Assembly: GCF_019426345.1 (NCBI RefSeq)
Contig: NZ_JAHLLW010000002.1
Location: forward strand, 248,001-312,000
Source of the DNA: Marinomonas lutimaris
GTDB lineage: Bacteria > Pseudomonadota > Gammaproteobacteria > Pseudomonadales > Marinomonadaceae
Direction of reading: 5' to 3'
DNA: 64,000 nt
A model generated the notes under the pieces. It was not told where the DNA came from and ran no database searches. It saw only the letters and a list, made by a program, of their open reading frames with translations. Of this stretch, positions 35,400 through 44,549 are shown piece by piece. Within the stretch, counting starts at the first letter, position 1; each line of letters begins with the position of its first letter. The position numbers and the translations under genes are program-made.

Positions 35400-35633
35400 A
35401 TGAGTAGCATTGAAGAACGCGTTAAGAAAATCGTTTGTGAACAACTAGGCGTTAAAGAAGAGGATGTTGTTGCTTCAGCATCTTTTGTTGATGACCTAGG
35501 TGCAGATTCCCTAGATACAGTTGAGCTTGTAATGGCTCTTGAAGAGGAATTTGATACTGAAATTCCTGATGAAGAAGCTGAAAAAATCACTACCGTACAA
35601 GCAGCGAACGATTACATCAACGCTAACTTGTAA
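35400..35633 (+). CDS. acpP: Acyl carrier protein
   Basis: This 77-residue acidic helical protein carries growing acyl chains on a phosphopantetheine arm. The attachment serine is in [19 protein letters not shown] near residues 32-50 (Ser37 of the DSL motif). Start and end match the family ([20 protein letters not shown]). It has its own likely promoter and is followed by a strong hairpin that should limit read-through into fabF. Confidence 0.98.
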   Translation: MSSIEERVKKIVCEQLGVKEEDVVASASFVDDLGADSLDTVELVMALEEEFDTEIPDEEAEKITTVQAANDYINANL

Positions 35634-35656
35634 GATATTGGTGAACTGAGTTTTCC

Positions 35657-35692
35657 GAAAAGCCGCTTGTATTCTTTACAGCGGCTTTTCTT
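35657..35692 (+). terminator. Terminator between acpP and fabF
   Basis: GAAAAGCCGC and GCGGCTTTTC pair with an inner GTA/TAC extension, followed by a short T-rich tail. It lies 23 bases after the acpP stop. Partial termination here would give much acpP and less fabF message. Confidence 0.7.
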
Positions 35693-35738
35693 ATTAATAG
35701 CTCTTAGAGAATTTAGGGCGAATTGCTGGAGAAATCTT

Positions 35739-36980
35739 ATGTCTCGTCGTCGGGTTGTAGTCACAGGAATGGGAATGGTGACACCCCTTGGCAATAATGT
35801 GAAAGATACGTGGGATAATATATTGGAAGGCAAAAGTGGTGTATCGGAGATCACTTCTTTTGACGCTAGCCAGTTTTCCACCCGTTTTGCAGCGCAAGTA
35901 AATGGTTTTGATGCGACTCAGTATATGAGTGTCAAAGAAGCTCGCAAAATGGATCTTTTCATTCAATATGGTATCGCAGCCGCAGTGCAAGCTTTGGATG
36001 ATGCCAATCTTAATGCCGATACGGCGGATTTAAACCGTGTAGGTTGCGCTATAGGTTCAGGAATTGGTGGTTTGCCAATGATTGAAAAGAACTTAGAGCT
36101 GTTGAATGAGTCAGGCCCAAAACGTATTTCTCCTTTTTTTGTTCCAGGCGCGATTATTAATATGATTTCAGGTCATGTTGCAATTCGTTTTGGTTTTAAA
36201 GGCCCTAATATTTCTATAGTTACTGCATGCACTACTGGTACGCATAATATTGGTATGGCTGGCCGTATGATTGCTTATGGCGATGCTGACGTAATGATTG
36301 CTGGCGGAGCTGAAATGGCCATTACCCCATTAGGTATTGGTGGCTTCGGGGCGGCTAGAGCTTTGTCTACTCGCAATGATGACCACAAAACAGCAAGTCG
36401 ACCATGGGATAAAGACCGTGATGGTTTTGTTATGGGGGATGGTGCGGGTATTTTAGTGTTAGAAGAATACGAACATGCTGTCGCTCGTGGTGCGAAGATT
36501 TATGCCGAACTCGCTGGCTTTGGTATGAGTGATGATGCATATCATATGACAGCACCACCTGAAGGTGGTGAAGGCGCAGCATCTGCGATGAGAGCAGCTT
36601 TGAAAGATGCGCATCTCACGCCTTTAGATATTGATTATATTAATGCCCATGGTACATCGACACCTGCCGGTGATCTTGCGGAGACACAGGCTGTAAAAGC
36701 TCTTATGGGTGAAGATGCTTCGGATGTTGCTATGAGCTCGACTAAATCGATGATAGGGCATTTGCTTGGTGCTTCTGGGGCAGTCGAGTCAATATTTTCG
36801 ATACTTTCCATTCGAGATCAGGTTGCACCACCGACGATTAACTTAGAAGAGCCTGGTGAAGGTTGCGATTTAAATTACGTTCCTGGAACGCCTCAAAAAC
36901 GTAAAATAGACGTTGTTTTGAACAACTCGTTTGGTTTTGGTGGGACGAATGGAACGCTGGTGTTTAAGAAAATATCTTAG
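35739..36980 (+). CDS. fabF: Beta-ketoacyl-ACP synthase II
   Basis: FabF elongates acyl-ACP with malonyl-ACP and is needed for cis-vaccenate. The nucleophile cysteine lies in [12 protein letters not shown] (about 160-171), the two histidines in [11 protein letters not shown] and [11 protein letters not shown], and the C-terminal glycine-rich [11 protein letters not shown] closes it. The ATG at 35739 has GGAG upstream and gives 413 residues starting [12 protein letters not shown]; the frame runs further upstream without a ribosome site. The usual followers pabC, mltG, tmk and holB are absent here. Confidence 0.96.
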   Translation: MSRRRVVVTGMGMVTPLGNNVKDTWDNILEGKSGVSEITSFDASQFSTRFAAQVNGFDATQYMSVKEARKMDLFIQYGIAAAVQALDDANLNADTADLNRVGCAIGSGIGGLPMIEKNLELLNESGPKRISPFFVPGAIINMISGHVAIRFGFKGPNISIVTACTTGTHNIGMAGRMIAYGDADVMIAGGAEMAITPLGIGGFGAARALSTRNDDHKTASRPWDKDRDGFVMGDGAGILVLEEYEHAVARGAKIYAELAGFGMSDDAYHMTAPPEGGEGAASAMRAALKDAHLTPLDIDYINAHGTSTPAGDLAETQAVKALMGEDASDVAMSSTKSMIGHLLGASGAVESIFSILSIRDQVAPPTINLEEPGEGCDLNYVPGTPQKRKIDVVLNNSFGFGGTNGTLVFKKIS

Positions 36981-36990
36981 GCACTACTGT

Positions 36991-37014
36991 GTGGACGGAT
37001 TATTATCCGTCCAC
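36991..37014. terminator. Hairpin between fabF and the convergent unknown gene
   Basis: GTGGACGGAT and ATCCGTCCAC form a perfect ten-base stem with the loop TATT. A T run (CTTTTTAA) appears only some ten bases later, so it is a weak terminator or a transcript-end stabiliser. Confidence 0.6.
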
Positions 37015-37027
37015 CTTAGCTAACTTT

Positions 37028-37435
37028 TTAATGGATTTGAGTTGGTGTGCCGCGTAATGCACTAATTTCTTTTGATATATCATAGCTTTTATTTTGACTG
37101 TCTAGCTCATATAAATGATCTTCTAGCTGTTGATAAAGAGCAATTTCCTCATCACCTAGAAAATGCAGGCATTCGCCACCGATAAACCATAATAGCTCCC
37201 TCTTTATTAGTGGGACTAGATTTGCGTAGCATCGTATGAAGCGTGATAATACTTCTTGGGCATCAAAAGTATAATCATGGGTGTTTTCCTGAATATTTTT
37301 TATCAGGTCGTCCCACTTTTCTAAGAAGTCTAATTCTTCTTCTGCCAATTCTGGCTGATCAAAAGGTGTGTGTTCTGCGATGCGCTGACGTAAATCAGCA
37401 AAAGCGTCAAGTATGTATTGTGTGCGTGATTCCAC
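37028..37435 (-). CDS. Small helical protein of unknown function
   Basis: The 135-residue product is soluble, acidic and helical, with no signal peptide, no cysteine motif apart from scattered residues (RCYANL, GECLHFLGDEE) and no nucleotide-binding loop. The Leu and Glu pattern in PELAEEELDFLEKWDDLIKN suggests a helical bundle or coiled coil. It stands between fabF and an ABC transporter on the opposite strand, which is where other gammaproteobacteria have pabC on the plus strand. The start ATG at 37435 is not preceded by a strong ribosome site. Confidence 0.75.
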   Translation of the reverse strand: MESRTQYILDAFADLRQRIAEHTPFDQPELAEEELDFLEKWDDLIKNIQENTHDYTFDAQEVLSRFIRCYANLVPLIKRELLWFIGGECLHFLGDEEIALYQQLEDHLYELDSQNKSYDISKEISALRGTPTQIH

Positions 37436-37496
37436 GTAAAACCCTATTTAATTAAGTAACTATTTAGTCGGCTACTGCCGTACGAGAACTTCAATT

Positions 37497-38411
37497 ATGA
37501 CATATGCAATCGAAATTAGTGACCTTAAAAAGCGCTATGATAGCGGCTTTGAAGCACTAAAAGGTATCGATTTAAAAGTTGAAAAAGGAGATTTCTTTGC
37601 GTTACTCGGCCCAAATGGAGCGGGCAAATCTACGACAATCGGTATTTTATGCTCGTTAGTGAATAAAACATCGGGCAATGTTTCCATTTTTGGTACAAAT
37701 ATTGATAAGGATTTTGCTAAAGCTAAAAAATATTTAGGTGTTGTACCTCAAGAGTTTAATTTTAACGTTTTTGAAACCGTCTTTAATGTGGTGGTAACTC
37801 AGGCGGGCTTTTATGGCATTAGTCGCTCCGTAGCAGAAGAGCGAGCGGAAAAATATTTGAAGCAGTTGGATCTTTGGGATAAAAGAAACGATCAATCGAG
37901 AATGTTATCTGGTGGTATGAAACGTCGCCTGATGATAGCAAGGGCGTTAATTCATGAGCCTGAAGTGCTTATTCTAGATGAGCCCACTGCAGGGGTTGAT
38001 ATTGAGCTTCGTCGTTCAATGTGGGAATTCATTAAAAAACTTAATGAGCAAGGTACGACAATTATCTTAACCACACATTATTTGGAAGAAGCAGAACAGT
38101 TATGCCGCAATATTGCCATTATTAATGCTGGTGAGATTGTTGAAAATACCAGTGTGAAGGCTTTGTTGAAAACACTTAATCAAGAAACCTTTATTTTGGA
38201 TTTAGATACTAGTCTGCCCAATGGCTGGGCTTTGCCTGGCTTCAGTGTGGTAATGAGTAAAGATGCGAGTACGATCGAAGTTGAAGTGATTAAAGGGCAG
38301 TCTATCAACGCTATTTTTCAAGCGCTTGATGCAATTTCCGTTAACGTCGTGAGTATGCGTAACAAGTCTAATCGACTCGAAGAGCTCTTCGTTAAATTAA
38401 TTAAAGGCTAG
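37497..38411 (+). CDS. ABC transporter ATP-binding protein (YadG-like)
   Basis: The 304-residue ATPase has Walker A LLGPNGAGKST near 34-44, the signature LSGGMKRRLMIARAL near 140, Walker B VLILDEPTAGVD near 160, and the switch histidine TTHYLEEAEQ. The C-terminal 90 residues form the usual DrrA/YadG-type extension. It pairs with the ABC-2 permease starting five bases after its stop, so the two form an exporter. E. coli YadGH and the Pseudomonas counterpart are poorly understood; the substrate is unknown. Confidence 0.9.
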   Translation: MTYAIEISDLKKRYDSGFEALKGIDLKVEKGDFFALLGPNGAGKSTTIGILCSLVNKTSGNVSIFGTNIDKDFAKAKKYLGVVPQEFNFNVFETVFNVVVTQAGFYGISRSVAEERAEKYLKQLDLWDKRNDQSRMLSGGMKRRLMIARALIHEPEVLILDEPTAGVDIELRRSMWEFIKKLNEQGTTIILTTHYLEEAEQLCRNIAIINAGEIVENTSVKALLKTLNQETFILDLDTSLPNGWALPGFSVVMSKDASTIEVEVIKGQSINAIFQALDAISVNVVSMRNKSNRLEELFVKLIKG

Positions 38412-38415
38412 ATAG

Positions 38416-39189
38416 ATGAAAAATTCGGAAATTTGGGTCGCATTTTATACGATTTTGGTAAGAGAGATTCGTCGATTTACTCGTATTTGGCCACAAACAT
38501 TATTGCCGCCAGCCATTACGATGACATTATATTTTGCTATTTTTGGAAACTTAATCGGTGATCGAATTGGTGAAATGGGTGGCTTTAGTTATATGCAGTA
38601 CATTGTGCCGGGCTTGATTATGATGTCTGTCATTACCAACTCCTATTCGAATGTTTCTTCGTCGTTTTTCTCTGCGAAGTTTCAACATAGTGTGCAAGAA
38701 TTATTGGTTTCACCTACACCAAATTGGGTGATTCTAATGGGATACACGCTTGGCGGTGTGGCTCGTGGTTTGTGTGTTGGTTTGATTGTTACCGTGCTGT
38801 CGTTGTTTTTTACTCATTTAGCGTTAGAGAGTTTGTTTCTAACCATTCTTGTGGTGTGCTTGACTGCAATTATGTTTTCTCTAGGCGGTTTTGTTAACGC
38901 TATATACGCTAGAAGTTTTGACGATGTATCTATTGTTCCGACTTTTATTTTAACACCGCTCACTTATTTAGGCGGGGTTTTTTATTCTATCGATTTATTG
39001 CCTGATTTTTGGCAATCTGTTTCGCTATTAAACCCAGTTCTTTATATGGTTAATGCGTTTCGTTACGGTATTTTGGGTGTTTCTGATATCAACGTATATT
39101 GGGCACTTGTCATTGTTTGCGTATTTATTGTGGTGTTGTTTGGGTTCGGTCTACGTTTGCTCAATCAGGGCAAAGGTATTAGAAGTTGA
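38416..39189 (+). CDS. ABC-2 type transporter permease (YadH-like)
   Basis: The 257-residue protein has six predicted membrane helices and the ABC-2 pattern: VREIRRFTRIWPQTLLPP at the N-terminus, GLIMMSVITNSYSNVSSS (about 75-92), and the C-terminal TPLTYLGGVFYSIDLLPDFWQ (about 180-200). It starts four bases after the ATPase stop. The pair resembles efflux or polysaccharide-lipid exporters. queF follows after 11 bases and may be in the same transcript, although it is functionally unrelated. Confidence 0.9.
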   Translation: MKNSEIWVAFYTILVREIRRFTRIWPQTLLPPAITMTLYFAIFGNLIGDRIGEMGGFSYMQYIVPGLIMMSVITNSYSNVSSSFFSAKFQHSVQELLVSPTPNWVILMGYTLGGVARGLCVGLIVTVLSLFFTHLALESLFLTILVVCLTAIMFSLGGFVNAIYARSFDDVSIVPTFILTPLTYLGGVFYSIDLLPDFWQSVSLLNPVLYMVNAFRYGILGVSDINVYWALVIVCVFIVVLFGFGLRLLNQGKGIRS

Positions 39190-39200
39190 GGTAGTGTTAT

Positions 39201-40016
39201 ATGGGCTTTTTACCCTTAGGTCAGCAAACAGAATATGTTTCTGAATACGATGCAGGGTTGCTTTACCCCATTGCAAGAGTTGATAAATGGACTGAGATGG
39301 CTATTGAGTCTGAGCGTCTACCATTTTTTGGTGAAGATGTTTGGAATGCTTATGAGTTGTCATGGCTAAATTTGAAAGGTAAGCCAATGGTTGCCTTGGC
39401 TGAATTTCGTTTGCCTTGTAATTCGCCAAATATCATTGAATCCAAATCCTTTAAATTGTATTTGAATTCATTGAATCAAATGCGGTATGGCTCAGTTGAA
39501 GAAGTGCAGGCCATACTCGAGAAGGATCTTTCAAGTGCTGCTGGTGCAGAAGTGACGGTTATTATTCGCGATGTTGATTCAATGGCTTCATTGGTGGTAT
39601 TAACGCCTGATTATTGCATCGATGAATTGGATGTTGATATATCAGAATATCACCCAAATTCTGGTTTGTTAGAAACTGATGAATCAATGGGGGTGGTCGA
39701 AGAGAGATTAGTGAGCCATCTTTTAAAATCAAATTGTCCTGTGACCAATCAGCCAGATTGGGGATCAGTTTTTATCGATTATAAAGGGCCTAAGATTCAC
39801 CACGAAAGCTTGTTGAAGTATGTTGTTTCATTTCGTGAGCATACGGACTTTCATGAGCAATGTGTTGAGCGGATTTTTATTGATATCATGCGTCAGTGTA
39901 AGCCTGAGAGTTTAATTGTCTATGCACGCTATGTAAGGCGTGGAGGATTGGATATCAATCCATATCGTTCAACAGCGCCATTGGTGTTAGGGAATGATCG
40001 TTTAACGCGCCAGTAA
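39201..40016 (+). CDS. queF: NADPH-dependent 7-cyano-7-deazaguanine reductase QueF
   Basis: QueF reduces preQ0 to preQ1 using four electrons from NADPH, the step after QueC in queuosine synthesis. It is the long, two-domain (YqcD) type with 271 residues. The catalytic cysteine lies in LKSNCPVTNQPDWGS near 175-188 and the following YVVSFREHTDFHEQC near 208-222 carries the NADPH-related Glu and the partner histidine. AGGTAG precedes the ATG. The gene is 30 kb from queC and queE. Confidence 0.95.
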   Translation: MGFLPLGQQTEYVSEYDAGLLYPIARVDKWTEMAIESERLPFFGEDVWNAYELSWLNLKGKPMVALAEFRLPCNSPNIIESKSFKLYLNSLNQMRYGSVEEVQAILEKDLSSAAGAEVTVIIRDVDSMASLVVLTPDYCIDELDVDISEYHPNSGLLETDESMGVVEERLVSHLLKSNCPVTNQPDWGSVFIDYKGPKIHHESLLKYVVSFREHTDFHEQCVERIFIDIMRQCKPESLIVYARYVRRGGLDINPYRSTAPLVLGNDRLTRQ

Positions 40017-40052
40017 AGTTTGGTAATTTATAAGGCTGGAAGTACTGGAATG

Positions 40053-40086
40053 AAAAACCGCATAATGTCAAATTGTGCGGTTTTTT
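40053..40086. terminator. Bidirectional terminator after queF and choX
   Basis: AAAAACCGCA and TGCGGTTTTT pair over ten bases around AAT/ATT with a T run on one strand and an A run on the other. It serves convergent queF and choX. Confidence 0.88.
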
Positions 40087-40102
40087 AGTTTTTAAATTTG
40101 CG

Positions 40103-41044
40103 CTACATTAGGCCAAGTTGTTTTTTGACGCTTGGTAATGCTGGTTTTCCATCATAAGTTGTTACACCTTGTAGCCATTTATCTAATATTTCAGGATGAG
40201 CTTTAATCCAGCTGGCGGCTGCTTGCTCTGGTTTTTCAGCTGAAGCGATTATTTCATTCTCCATCTTCAGGCCAAATTCTAGATTGCTTAGTAGTTTACC
40301 CACATTTGGGCATTCTTCTGTATAGCCTTTGCGAGTGACTGTCCTTATCGTGGCACCACCGTAATTAGGGCCAAAATATTTATCTCCACCTGTTAGGTAT
40401 TTTAAATCGAAATTAACATTCATCGGATGAGGCTCCCAAGCAAGGAATACAATGAAGTTATCGCGTTTTACGGTTCTTGCTACTTGAGATAGCATAGCCT
40501 GTTCACCAGACTCGACAACCTTCCAGTCTTTGAGGTCAAAGTCATTGGTATCTATCATGTTTTGGAGCTTTTGATTTGCTGGTGCGCCGGCGTCAATACC
40601 ATATATTCGCTGACGAAACTCTTTGCTGAATTTGGCTAGGTCTGAAAAATCTTTAACACCTGCGTCGAAGACATATTTAGGCACGGCCAAAGTGAACTTC
40701 ACGCCTTCTAAATTGGTACGGATAATATCGATATTGTCTTTGTATTTATCCATGAAAGCAGATTGGGCTGGCATCCAGTTGCCCATGAAGACATCAATCT
40801 CGCCATTCTTTAAACTCTCAAAGCCGACGGGAACACCAAGAAGGTAGACTTGTGTCTCATATCCCATTGCTTTTAGTAGTGTGGTGGCGACACCATTTGT
40901 TGCGCCGATATCTGTCCAACCAGGATCACTAAAAGTGATTTTTTTACATTGCTCGGGTTCAGCAGATAGGGCGGCGCCACTTCCTAAAAGTAGACTCGCT
41001 ATACCAAGCGTTTTTAATCCTGCGCTAAAAGAAAGTACTTTCAT
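40103..41044 (-). CDS. choX: Choline-binding periplasmic protein of an ABC transporter
   Basis: The 313-residue product has a signal peptide (SLLLGSGAALSA, cut near 28) and is the periplasmic binding protein of the choline class (TIGR03414-like). FSDPGWTDIGATNGVA near 38-53, GNWMPAQSAF near 88, and AWEPHPMN near 203 match ChoX, whose aromatic box binds the trimethylammonium group. It is followed by no permease or ATPase gene; betC lies upstream on the same strand with a 42-base gap. Whether it delivers choline, choline sulfate or a related betaine cannot be decided from the sequence. Confidence 0.9.
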   Translation of the reverse strand: MKVLSFSAGLKTLGIASLLLGSGAALSAEPEQCKKITFSDPGWTDIGATNGVATTLLKAMGYETQVYLLGVPVGFESLKNGEIDVFMGNWMPAQSAFMDKYKDNIDIIRTNLEGVKFTLAVPKYVFDAGVKDFSDLAKFSKEFRQRIYGIDAGAPANQKLQNMIDTNDFDLKDWKVVESGEQAMLSQVARTVKRDNFIVFLAWEPHPMNVNFDLKYLTGGDKYFGPNYGGATIRTVTRKGYTEECPNVGKLLSNLEFGLKMENEIIASAEKPEQAAASWIKAHPEILDKWLQGVTTYDGKPALPSVKKQLGLM

Positions 41045-41086
41045 TCTCGTGCTCCTATTTGTGATTGTGCTTTTTTAAGATGTTGT

Positions 41087-42610
41087 TTACTGTGCTTTAG
41101 GAAATCTGGATCGGCTTTCTAGGTCGTCTAGATCAATATGATTTCTCATGTACATTTCACTACTATCAAAGATTGGTTGATGATCCCAAGCTGTTTTTTT
41201 GCCTTTGCCCATGGCTTTTACTATCAAACGACGACGGCGCTGGCTGATAAGTACATCTTGAGTTAATACCGTAGAATCCCATCGCTCCAGTGCTTCATTT
41301 TTGAATGTCTGTAATAAATCGGCGTATTTCAGGTCTGTCGCTAGATTCACGAGTTCATCAGGGTCATTTTCTAGGTCGAAAAGCTGCTCTGGGTCAATAT
41401 GGCAATAGACATATTTGTACTGTGCTCTTCGTATCATAAATAAAGGAGCAATTGCGCCTTCACCAAAATATTCACCAATCACTTCATCGTGGCCATCTGT
41501 TCGACCTTCGATGTGAGGCATTAAGCTTCTTCCTTGAATAGGCATGGCATAGGTGTGATCAGAGGTGTTAGTGGCTATCTCTAGAAAGGTAGGCAATAGA
41601 TCCATTGTGGAAACCGACTCTTTAACTCGCTTAGGTGAAAAATGTTTAGGTGCATGGACTATCATTGGTACGCGAGCAGAGCCTTCAAAGAACGACATTT
41701 TGTACCAAAGATTTCTTTCGCCCAACATGTCGCCATGATCACCCGAGAAAATAATAATTGTGTTGTCGTCTAAGCCGGTTTCTTTCAATGTTTTTAATAG
41801 CATGCCTATTTTGTCATCTACATAACTGATCGCTCCGTAATAGGCGTGTCGAGCATTACGTACTTGATTTTCGCTCAGCTCCTGATCGTAGTAGGCATAA
41901 ACTTCTTGTAGACGAGCAGAATGTGGGTCTTGATCTTCTCTGCTGATGGATATTTTTGGCATGTCTATTTCGTCATCTCGGTATCTATCCCAATACTCTT
42001 GAGGGGTTGCGTAGGGATCGTGAGGATGTGTCATGGAAACAGTTAAACAGAAGGGTCTATCTTGCTCACGTCTTACATAATCATAGAGATAACGCTGAGC
42101 ATGAAAAACTACTTCGTCATCAAAATCTAATTGATTGCTGCGTACACAGGGGCCTGCTTGAGTAACTGAAGACATGTTGTGGTACCAGGTTGGGCGCGTT
42201 TTAAGGTCGTCCCAATTTGGAAACCAGCCATAATCTGCTGGGTAAATATCTGTAGTGAGGCGATCTTCAAAGCCGTGTAATTGGTCTGGACCACAAAAGT
42301 GCATTTTGCCAGATAGCGCTGTCTTGTAATTCTGCGCACGAAGGTAATGAGCGAATGTGGGAATGTCAGCAGATAAATCGGCAGCGTTATCATAAGCGCC
42401 AATTTTACTTGGCAGTTGGCCTGTCATAAGAACATATCGAGAAGGTGCGCAAAGGGGGCTGTTGCAATAGGCGGAATCAAATACAACACCTTCTTCTGCC
42501 AGCTTGCTTAGATTAGGTGTCTTTACGACTGGATGGCCATAGATTGGAAGGGCGGATGTCGCTAGTTGATCAGCCATAATAAAAAGAATATTAGGTTGTG
42601 TTTTTGACAT
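41087..42610 (-). CDS. betC: Choline-sulfatase BetC
   Basis: BetC hydrolyses choline-O-sulfate to choline and sulfate in the cytosol, feeding glycine betaine synthesis. The sulfatase signature is Cys54 in LCAPSR (CXPXR), which must be oxidised to formylglycine. NILFIMADQL at the start and GDHGDMLGERNLW near 290 supply metal ligands. The 507 residues match the family. The SUMF1-type protein at 4-6 kb lacks the catalytic cysteines and is not a likely activator, so the maturase must be elsewhere. It has no signal peptide, as expected for BetC. Confidence 0.95.
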   Translation of the reverse strand: MSKTQPNILFIMADQLATSALPIYGHPVVKTPNLSKLAEEGVVFDSAYCNSPLCAPSRYVLMTGQLPSKIGAYDNAADLSADIPTFAHYLRAQNYKTALSGKMHFCGPDQLHGFEDRLTTDIYPADYGWFPNWDDLKTRPTWYHNMSSVTQAGPCVRSNQLDFDDEVVFHAQRYLYDYVRREQDRPFCLTVSMTHPHDPYATPQEYWDRYRDDEIDMPKISISREDQDPHSARLQEVYAYYDQELSENQVRNARHAYYGAISYVDDKIGMLLKTLKETGLDDNTIIIFSGDHGDMLGERNLWYKMSFFEGSARVPMIVHAPKHFSPKRVKESVSTMDLLPTFLEIATNTSDHTYAMPIQGRSLMPHIEGRTDGHDEVIGEYFGEGAIAPLFMIRRAQYKYVYCHIDPEQLFDLENDPDELVNLATDLKYADLLQTFKNEALERWDSTVLTQDVLISQRRRRLIVKAMGKGKKTAWDHQPIFDSSEMYMRNHIDLDDLESRSRFPKAQ

Positions 42611-42740
42611 GGTTTTTCCTAATGGATAAAAAGTTAAACTTTGATGTAATTGGTGATCTTTGCTTTATTCTAGATACATTGCGCTATGATAGAGATGCTG
42701 TAAACTGACTAAATTCTTATACATCGGATAAGTTGTACTT

Positions 42741-43634
42741 ATGTTAATGAACTCGGAATTACCACCATTGCAATCGCTTGTCGTTTTTGAGGCATCTGCA
42801 AGGCTGTTGAGTTTTACCGCTGCCGCAAGAGAGTTGGGGACGACACAGCCAGCGGTAAGCCAGCAAATAAGGGCGTTAGAGGTCTCACTTGGTACGCCAT
42901 TGTTTGAGCGAATTTATCGTGGCGTGGTATTGACCGATGCGGGTCATATTTTGCTAAAAACGACACAGTCGAGTTTGCAGGACTTGCGAAATGTGATGCA
43001 AAAGATAAAGCAAAAGCCGAAATCTCAGCGTATTACTGTCGCAACGGATTTCGCTTTTGCCGCTTTTTGGTTAATGCCTCGCTTACCTGAGTTTCGGCGT
43101 CTACATAAAGATATTGATATTCGTATCCAAACCTCTCAATCCGAAGTGGATTTGGTTTCTCTTGAGGCGGATGTGGCAGTCTTATTTGGCCATGGTCAAT
43201 ATCAAGGCTATCTGACAGAAAAGCTATTACCTGAAGTCGTGTATCCTGTATGCAGTCCTAAGCTACTGGGTGAGTTCTCTGGTTTTACAGATTTGGTCGA
43301 TTTGGTAAATGCGCCGCTCTTGAAGCTGAATGCTGATATGGGACAAAAATGGATGGATTGGGAGTTGTTGTTCCAACTTAATGGCTCTCAGTGGCAACCA
43401 TCAGAATCTGTGATGGAGTTTGATAATTATACATTGCTAGTGCAGGCTGCCATTTCTGGGCAAGGTATTGGTCTTGGATGGTCGCCTCTAGTAGATGATT
43501 TTATAAAAAGTGGTGTATTGGTCGCACTACCAAACTTTACGGTGCAATCTGACAATGGTTATTACATTGTTCTTTCAAAGCAACAGGCTCCCACGGCCCC
43601 CGTTGCTGCTTTTCTAGATTGGCTAAAATCTTAG
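42741..43634 (+). CDS. LysR-type regulator of choline-sulfate use
   Basis: The 297-residue regulator has an N-terminal winged helix (LLSFTAAARELGTTQPAVSQQIRALE, about 21-46) and a substrate-binding domain of the GcvA-like branch. It is divergent from betC with a 130-base spacer, the arrangement known for the choline-sulfate regulator (TIGR03418-like), so it most probably activates betC and choX when choline sulfate is present. I could not identify a convincing T-N11-A operator in the spacer. Confidence 0.88.
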   Translation: MLMNSELPPLQSLVVFEASARLLSFTAAARELGTTQPAVSQQIRALEVSLGTPLFERIYRGVVLTDAGHILLKTTQSSLQDLRNVMQKIKQKPKSQRITVATDFAFAAFWLMPRLPEFRRLHKDIDIRIQTSQSEVDLVSLEADVAVLFGHGQYQGYLTEKLLPEVVYPVCSPKLLGEFSGFTDLVDLVNAPLLKLNADMGQKWMDWELLFQLNGSQWQPSESVMEFDNYTLLVQAAISGQGIGLGWSPLVDDFIKSGVLVALPNFTVQSDNGYYIVLSKQQAPTAPVAAFLDWLKS

Positions 43635-43652
43635 TTTTTCTACCGTACTTTC

Positions 43653-44537
43653 CTATAAATACAACCACCACAATAAGCCAACAGCACAAAGTGAAAGAGG
43701 TAGAGATAAAAGAATCATAAGAGCGATTTCATCAACTGGTCCCTTAAATTTGCTTGCTAGCATATAGCTAATAACAGCGACTGGCATAGTGTTTAGTACA
43801 ATTAATACAGAGCCTTCTAAGGGGCTAAGTGGTAAAAAGTAAACTACCAAACATGCACAGAGTGCGCCTACTAAAGGGCGAAATAGTGACAAAAGAGTTG
43901 CCCGACCTATTTTGTCACTTTCTTTTACTGACAGGCTACTGATGGATTTACCCAGTAGCATTAGCATAATAGGTAATGTTATATGGCTGAGCATGTTCAG
44001 TGTATTCATTAAGGGCGTGGGTAAGCTAATGTGAAAACTTAGGAAAAGGGCGCCAACCACTAAGGCAATAACGGGACCATTTTTTATAAGCTGCTTAGGG
44101 TGGTAGGTTCCGGACATAAAGCCAACGCCTAGTGTGAAATGACTAATCTGAACCACGGATGAAATTACTACCGCGATGGCCATGCCTTCCGCTCCAAATA
44201 ATGCATAAGCGACAGGAATGCCAAGGTTGCCAGTGTTAGGATTGACCAAGGGGGGTAAGTAAAAACGCGTAGGTAGCTTGAGCGCTTTGAGAAAAACAAA
44301 TGAAATCAGCGATACTAGAGCCAAAACAATAATGGTTGCAGCGATAATTTTAAGCATGCTGAAAACTTGCATCTGCATTGATAGAACAGAATAAAGCAAC
44401 AGGGCGGGTAAACCCAAATTTGAGACTAAAGCCCCTAAGGATGGACTTTCTAAATAGTCTGTCTTTTTACCAAGGAAAAAGCCCAAAGAAATAAGCAGTA
44501 AGATAGGAATGAGTGAGTTGGCTAATGCTGAGAGCAT
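43653..44537 (-). CDS. AEC-family transporter (auxin efflux carrier superfamily)
   Basis: The 294-residue protein has about ten hydrophobic segments arranged in two halves, as in the AEC or bile/arsenite/riboflavin transporter superfamily. NPNTGNLGIPVAYALFG near 105-121 is the conserved unwound-helix motif of the N-terminal half. Members export or take up small organic acids, such as malonate or malate. It lies 12 bases after the LysR gene on the same strand. The substrate is not known. Confidence 0.85.
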   Translation of the reverse strand: MLSALANSLIPILLLISLGFFLGKKTDYLESPSLGALVSNLGLPALLLYSVLSMQMQVFSMLKIIAATIIVLALVSLISFVFLKALKLPTRFYLPPLVNPNTGNLGIPVAYALFGAEGMAIAVVISSVVQISHFTLGVGFMSGTYHPKQLIKNGPVIALVVGALFLSFHISLPTPLMNTLNMLSHITLPIMLMLLGKSISSLSVKESDKIGRATLLSLFRPLVGALCACLVVYFLPLSPLEGSVLIVLNTMPVAVISYMLASKFKGPVDEIALMILLSLPLSLCAVGLLWWLYL

Positions 44538-44549
44538 AGAAATCCTTAG

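Noticed and set aside
42611..42740. Possible LysR operators between betC and its regulator
   Set aside because: Several loose T-N11-A matches and a near-palindrome AAAGTTAAACTTT are present, but none is clearly better than chance.
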